This document shows positions 12,780 through 64,000 of a DNA stretch of 64,000 nucleotides, piece by piece. Each line of letters opens with the position of its first letter. Position 1 is the first letter of the stretch. The position numbers and the translations under genes were made by a program. A model generated the notes under the pieces. That model worked only from the letters and a program-made list of their open reading frames with translations. It had not been told where the DNA came from and ran no database searches. This DNA is from Amorphochlora amoebiformis (lineage: Eukaryota; Cercozoa; Chlorarachniophyceae): the NCBI GenBank assembly GCA_054601695.1, contig BAAHQB010000019.1, positions 558,001-622,000 of the forward strand, given 5' to 3'.

Positions 12780-13376
12780 CCGTTAGCTATCTACCGTGAT
12801 GTATGGGAGCCACGGAAACGTTCTAAACATTAACTCAGAATCAGATAATACATATTCAGATATTGCATAGCCTGATATATACCTAGTATACTAAGATTAT
12901 CATGATATAATCATTCAGATGTATTATTTGTAAACGGTAATCATTACAATAGTTAGTATGTATTTCATTATATATTTAATTATATTCGCGCTACTCAATA
13001 TATTATATACTAATGTGATAGTACAAGCCCGGTTACCGTCTACCTAGTCTACTAGTCTCATAGCATGCCTGTACTAGCTATAGTCCAGAGCGGTTATGAG
13101 TCTAGTTTTGATATATCTAGAAAATATATTTATCATACACCATAACTAGATAAGCACACATTTTATAAGACATGTATTCAATTATCCGATTGTCATCTAG
13201 GACATACATTCTAGTTGTTATTATCTGAGCCAGACTCTAGTGACTAGCCAGCGTCCGCAGAGCGTGTCCGAGCTCGAGTGAGTCTGAGAGTAGATCTCCC
13301 AATCGAGATATTGGAGATAATCATTTCATCAAGTAAATTGACAATTTGACATGGTCATCATCAGCGCTATCGCTAG
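12780..13376. other. Convergent 3' intergenic stretch, no gene seen
   Basis: About 600 bases of A/T-rich but non-repetitive sequence between two convergent stop codons (12779 plus, 13377 minus). It contains many ctag motifs and no credible exon; it presumably holds both 3' UTRs and polyadenylation signals. Confidence 0.6.
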
Positions 13377-15827
<2,451 letters not shown>

Positions 15828-15913
15828 CACAGGTAGTGGAGACCTCTAAAGTGAGACGCTGCTAACTGTCACCCTGGGAGACATCCCTGTTACCTCTGGA
15901 GCTTAGAGGGTTC
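15828..15913. promoter_or_regulatory. Very short divergent promoter: coiled-coil gene / CFAP46
   Basis: Only 86 bases separate the two inferred start codons. The segment contains TGTCAC at 15867-15872, the same hexamer repeated upstream of the J-protein gene, and no TA tract. If either gene has a non-coding first exon the promoter would lie elsewhere. Confidence 0.4.
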
Positions 15914-56038
<40,125 letters not shown>

Positions 56039-56716
56039 TGTAACTACAATTTTCATTACGTTACAATTACTCTGTGACTAGTGTGAATTGAATATGCATT
56101 AGTATTGAGATTCATGACCGAATGAATCAAGTTTCTTCACAAATTGCCATGATGGCATATGTCCGTACGAAGTTTTCGTTATCGAGGCTAATACCAGTAT
56201 TTTACTAGCTTAATAAGAACGTAATCATTGGTGGGAGCTTTAGCGGTTTCTTGTATCATCTACATCATCTAGATCATGCTCCGCCGGCGGCATGTACACT
56301 TACTACAAAATATGCTGATTCTTTTGAATACACTTTGACTATCTGCGTATTTAGAGTCTAGCGCGATCTAGAGTCTATACTTTTTCCTGTTATAAAATAC
56401 CTAGAAATGCTCCAGATGTTGAGAGTATATTAAACGATACGATATAAGTTATCTAGGTTATTCAGTATTAAATTCACCGAGCCATGATATTCTCTAGATT
56501 CTATTCCGGTAAGTTCTAGAAGTTGCCGGTAAATATTCTTTTATAGCTTTGTGATACTGTGTATTAGGATTTAATGATTACTTGATCAATTTCAAATGAT
56601 TAGGGTTTTGGCCGCGGTACTACATATATTCAAAAGAGAAAAACTAGATGAATTCATTTAATTACACAGTCATCCAGGTCATGACTGCGATCGCGGGGAA
56701 CCTTGATGACAGGCTT
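56039..56716. other. Convergent 3' intergenic stretch, no gene seen
   Basis: About 680 bases of non-repetitive A/T-rich sequence between the CFAP46 stop (plus) and the HD-protein stop (minus). I see no exon. Short Cys-poor open frames occur on both strands without splice support. Confidence 0.6.
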
Positions 56717-57135
56717 TCACCAGCGAAAAATTTTAGAAACCTCATATAGTCCTCTTGGAAAGTTCCATCTGTGTGGTTTTATGTCGCGACGTTAAAGTGT
56801 ATGAAAAGCTTTATGTATGTTTTTTACATACGTATATTAATATATGATATACATATTTATATTATATATATATATATATACATATATAATATATCTTATT
56901 TATATATCTATAATATATATTTATATTTTTATAATGGAACATGAATCATTGTGATCCTATTTTTATACAAATGCACACATACTTTATCCAAATTTTTACC
57001 CGTGCAAGCGTGGGACGAAGTTGGCGAGGGTCTTATGGAAGCCAGCGTTGGGTATAGTCGCCGTCACGAGTGCGATATTAGCCTTCGACATGCCCATAGT
57101 CAGCATTCCCTGGGAAATTGAGAGCATGTGTTTTA

Positions 57136-57172
<37 letters not shown>

Positions 57173-57298
57173 CACGTACACACACATACGTGTGTGTATA
57201 TGCACGTACATTTATATATGTTTGTAAATAGAGTGTAGGTTTTTATGGCAAGGGTATCACAATGGGTATCATGTAAATACATATTAATATGTATACTT

Positions 57299-57339
<41 letters not shown>

Positions 57340-58111
57340 CTTGGCATATACATTACATACATGAGTATATATTAACGTATGTATATTACGCACAATATGT
57401 ACATACATGTTTATGAATATATCCATGTATGTATAAATGCGCATGTACTATATAGCTAACATATTATGATAAATAATAAATGGATATATATGTATATAAT
57501 ATATATATATATATATAGATATATATTTACATATTTTATATATATATATATATATACATATATATACATAGATATATATTTACATATTATATATATATAT
57601 ATATATACGTATTATGTGTATATTCATTATAAATATATATTTTAATATTTATGACACACCACTGCAATATACACATCTATGCTCATATGACTAAGCATGA
57701 TTTCTGAAAGTGATAGATTTTACATACCATGTAAGCGTCGATAATGTCAGCTTTGCGAACGGCCTCAACAACCTTGGCGTGGTCCGAATCCCCTTCGAAG
57801 GTTGTAATCTGGCCCAAATTAGGTACAGCTTGTGAACTCACGTATGTAGATGGATGTACATGAAAGACAACTGAATGCACAGGCAAGTAATTAGTGCATG
57901 GGATTTCAAGTAACGCGTATATTGGCCTTATAAATATGTAACCCTATAGTGTATGTACATGCTGCCCGTGCAAATATGCACATGAATGTATATGATCCGA
58001 GAACGTATAGAATGACAGTAAAAGTGTAGATGAATTTAATCCTACATGATGTAAACCTTATCCGGCATACATTTTTCGCTTACATGTGTACATATGATAC
58101 TATACATCTGT

Positions 58112-58152
<41 letters not shown>

Positions 58153-58155
58153 CAC

Positions 58156-58209
<54 letters not shown>

Positions 58210-58273
58210 TATATATATATACATTATGTATATAGGTATATATATGCACGCATATATATGTGATATATGTATG

Positions 58274-58313
<40 letters not shown>

Positions 58314-58874
58314 AAAGATATATTTACATAATATAAATCCATAAATGTATATACCTGTAATGTATAAAAGAGTGTACTTTACATCTTACAGTTTATAAAA
58401 CGTATAAATATGTAAATATATATATATATATATACATTAATATATATAAGTTTTATAAAACACATAATGTCATTTTGAGATATATTATTTTTAGAAGTAC
58501 AATATATATATATATATATAGGTTATAAAAATAAAGAAAATACAATCTCCACATGCAGCACCAGCACACTGACCTTGTGGTGATTCCTAATGATATCGGC
58601 AATCATTGACAAATCTTCCTTCGAAAAGTTATCGTCGACTTTTCGGACATCAAATCAGCAAAAGTTTAACAAGGATTGTACTATGGACTTTTAGCAAATG
58701 GACTTTTTTTTGAAGCGAAATCTACGTTTTTTGAACATTTCCATCGCCTTGGCCGTCGACGGCTCGAGGTATGCAAGTTCTAATGTGATGTGTAAATATA
58801 TGTGGATACGTTTGTATATGTGTGTGTTTGTACATAATGCATGTATATGTAAACACATGCACACATGCATCTTG

Positions 58875-58906
<32 letters not shown>

Positions 58907-58911
58907 ATGTA

Positions 58912-58943
<32 letters not shown>

Positions 58944-59104
58944 TATTATATATATATATATATATGTATATACATATATATATATACATATATATATATA
59001 CATATATATTTATATATATATATACATATATAAATGTAAATGTAATATCTATGTAGCACATATATATATTTATGCATATAACACCTATATACCGATATAA
59101 ATAC

Positions 59105-59136
<32 letters not shown>

Positions 59137-59304
59137 GTACACACACATATATTTACATATATAAAATAACATCTAAATTTATATTCTTTTATCATGTATA
59201 TTATATATAACATAAATATGAATATACACAAGTTTATATACATACATATATATACATACATATGTATATATATATATATATTATGTACTAATGCACATGA
59301 TATA

Positions 59305-59349
<45 letters not shown>

Positions 59350-59609
59350 TATATATATATATATATATAATATAAATATAATATATATATATATATATCA
59401 AAATACATAGTATATATTACACGTATATAAAATATAATGTATATATAGAAAGCATATTTTATATTGTACATATATATATATATAATATATTATATATATT
59501 ATATATATTACATATATATATATATGTATATGTACATATATAACATATAGTATATATGTAAATATAACCCATATATAATATATATATATATATATATATT
59601 ACATATGAT

Positions 59610-59679
<70 letters not shown>

Positions 59680-59731
59680 AAAATATATACATCTATAATA
59701 TATATATATTTATAAATAGTGTATATGTATA

Positions 59732-59769
<38 letters not shown>

Positions 59770-60478
59770 TAGATACTTCTTATCGTGTATTTAGTATGAT
59801 GTGCCATATGGCATCCTGCACCTTGAACAATACCTAAAAAGTAACACCCAGCCCAAGCATACCGCTATCAGTCCATAGACCTATGTCATGGTAGACCAAG
59901 GCAGCCTCAATCGCTCCTCTGTGCGTCTCGTTCGCGAGGAAGTGCAGCGAAAACGACAGTGTCCGGTAGATATGACCTCTGTAGCCAGCATAATCATCTC
60001 CGATGATATCTGCACGATGGAAATAAGATTGGTCGGTTAACCAATAGGTAGAATTTGTTCACCCTTGAAGAATTTGTTCACCTTTGAATTGGGAAAGGTG
60101 TTTCTCTACCATCGGGGAGCTCTCAATCACCTGGTTGACGCACATTAAGCATGAGTGAGAAGATGCAAAATAAAGGGATACCCAGTTGGGGTTTCGGATT
60201 GAGTGAATTTACGCGCTATGTTTCATAATCACCTGGATATCGGCCCCTTCCGTAGACGCACCAATCGGGCTGGTCAGCACAAGGGCAGCGACAAGCGCGA
60301 ACTGACCAAAACCACAGATTTTGTCAGAATTTGACTCAGAAATGAAACCTACCCATTCCCGGAGTCTAAATGTACGACATGCAGTATTTTGGATGAAATT
60401 CAGGAGATGAATCAAGTTACAGACGTAATACCGCTGGCGCGATGATCCATAAGCAAGTATTGACTTTGCACATGACAC
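56717..60478 (-). CDS. HD-domain metal-dependent phosphohydrolase-like protein
   Basis: Minus-strand exons: 60301-60233 (5' end uncertain, the open frame extends to an ATG at 60478), 60130-60082, 60009-59863, 58638-58574, 57808-57728, 57109-57000 and 56753-56717. All junctions agree in phase. The HD-superfamily signature is complete: first His in [14 protein letters not shown], the HD pair in [14 protein letters not shown], a following His pair in DIIRNHHK, and the last Asp in [12 protein letters not shown]. The C-terminus ([13 protein letters not shown] ... [13 protein letters not shown]) resembles small HD proteins of fungi and bacteria that end in a similar aromatic/basic motif. The family hydrolyses phosphate esters or related bonds with bound metal; the substrate here is unknown. 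An upstream [16 protein letters not shown] segment looks like a signal peptide or membrane anchor. Confidence 0.83.
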
Positions 60479-60626
60479 TGGTTTGTGTGGCTCGGTTCCG
60501 GATAGCCCTTCTTCTCTACTTCGATTCCGGAAGTGTCAATTCGACACGTGTAGAATAAAAAATGACCACCCGGTAGTAACAGAAAAGAAAAATTAATTAT
60601 ATCTCGTGCACTTCGAAGCGATTTGA
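60302..60626. promoter_or_regulatory. Divergent promoter region: HD protein / aspartic protease
   Basis: TA-free sequence between two divergent genes. It contains an exact inverted repeat GTGTC-AATTC-GACAC at 60533-60547 overlapping a CACGTG E-box (60545-60550), and a nearby TGACAC at about 60474. GTGTC/GACAC is related to the TGTCAC motif of the other two divergent promoters. The left part may instead be coding if the HD protein starts at 60478. Confidence 0.4.

Positions 60627-64000
<3,374 letters not shown>

Overview
This window is nuclear DNA of a flagellated (or ciliate-bearing) microbial eukaryote. Genes are cut into very many short exons with phase-consistent GT-AG and a few GC-AG introns, and one gene is a near-complete homologue of the axonemal central-pair protein CFAP46, so the lineage builds motile 9+2 axonemes. 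I cannot name the species. Most of the DNA is (TA)n microsatellite. Nearly all long Tyr/Ile open frames are translations of that repeat and are not genes. All gene models were built by hand from splice sites and reading-phase continuity; no alignment was run, and family calls rest on remembered family sequences.

Layout: (1) 1530-9674, minus strand: a J-domain protein of the DNAJC8/SPF31 spliceosome-associated type, about 250 residues plus a possible hydrophobic N-terminal extension. (2) about 10956-12779, plus strand: an unrecognised gene, secure only in its last three exons. (3) 13377-15827, minus strand: a small charged coiled-coil protein of about 107 residues in four exons. (4) 15914-56038, plus strand: CFAP46, about 110 exons averaging about 73 nt over 40 kb, about 2,680 residues. 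(5) 56717-60301 or 60478, minus strand: a small HD-domain metal phosphohydrolase-like protein. (6) 60627 to beyond the window end, plus strand: a secreted pepsin-type (A1) aspartic protease, N-terminal half only.

The genes alternate in strand (-,+,-,+,-,+), so three close head-to-head promoter regions (9675-9830, 15828-15913, 60302-60626) can be located. Two contain the exact hexamer TGTCAC and the third contains related GTGTC/GACAC sites. Introns carry telomere-like CCTAACCC blocks, oriented with the sense strand of whichever gene they lie in and placed just upstream of the 3' splice site. They therefore look like reiterated branch-point (CTAAC) sequence rather than old telomeres. A strong heat-shock-element array lies in the last intron of the J-protein gene.

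The genes have no single obvious common pathway: splicing-linked co-chaperone, axoneme, HD hydrolase and secreted protease. No RNA genes, transposon coding regions, CRISPR arrays or organellar genes were seen.
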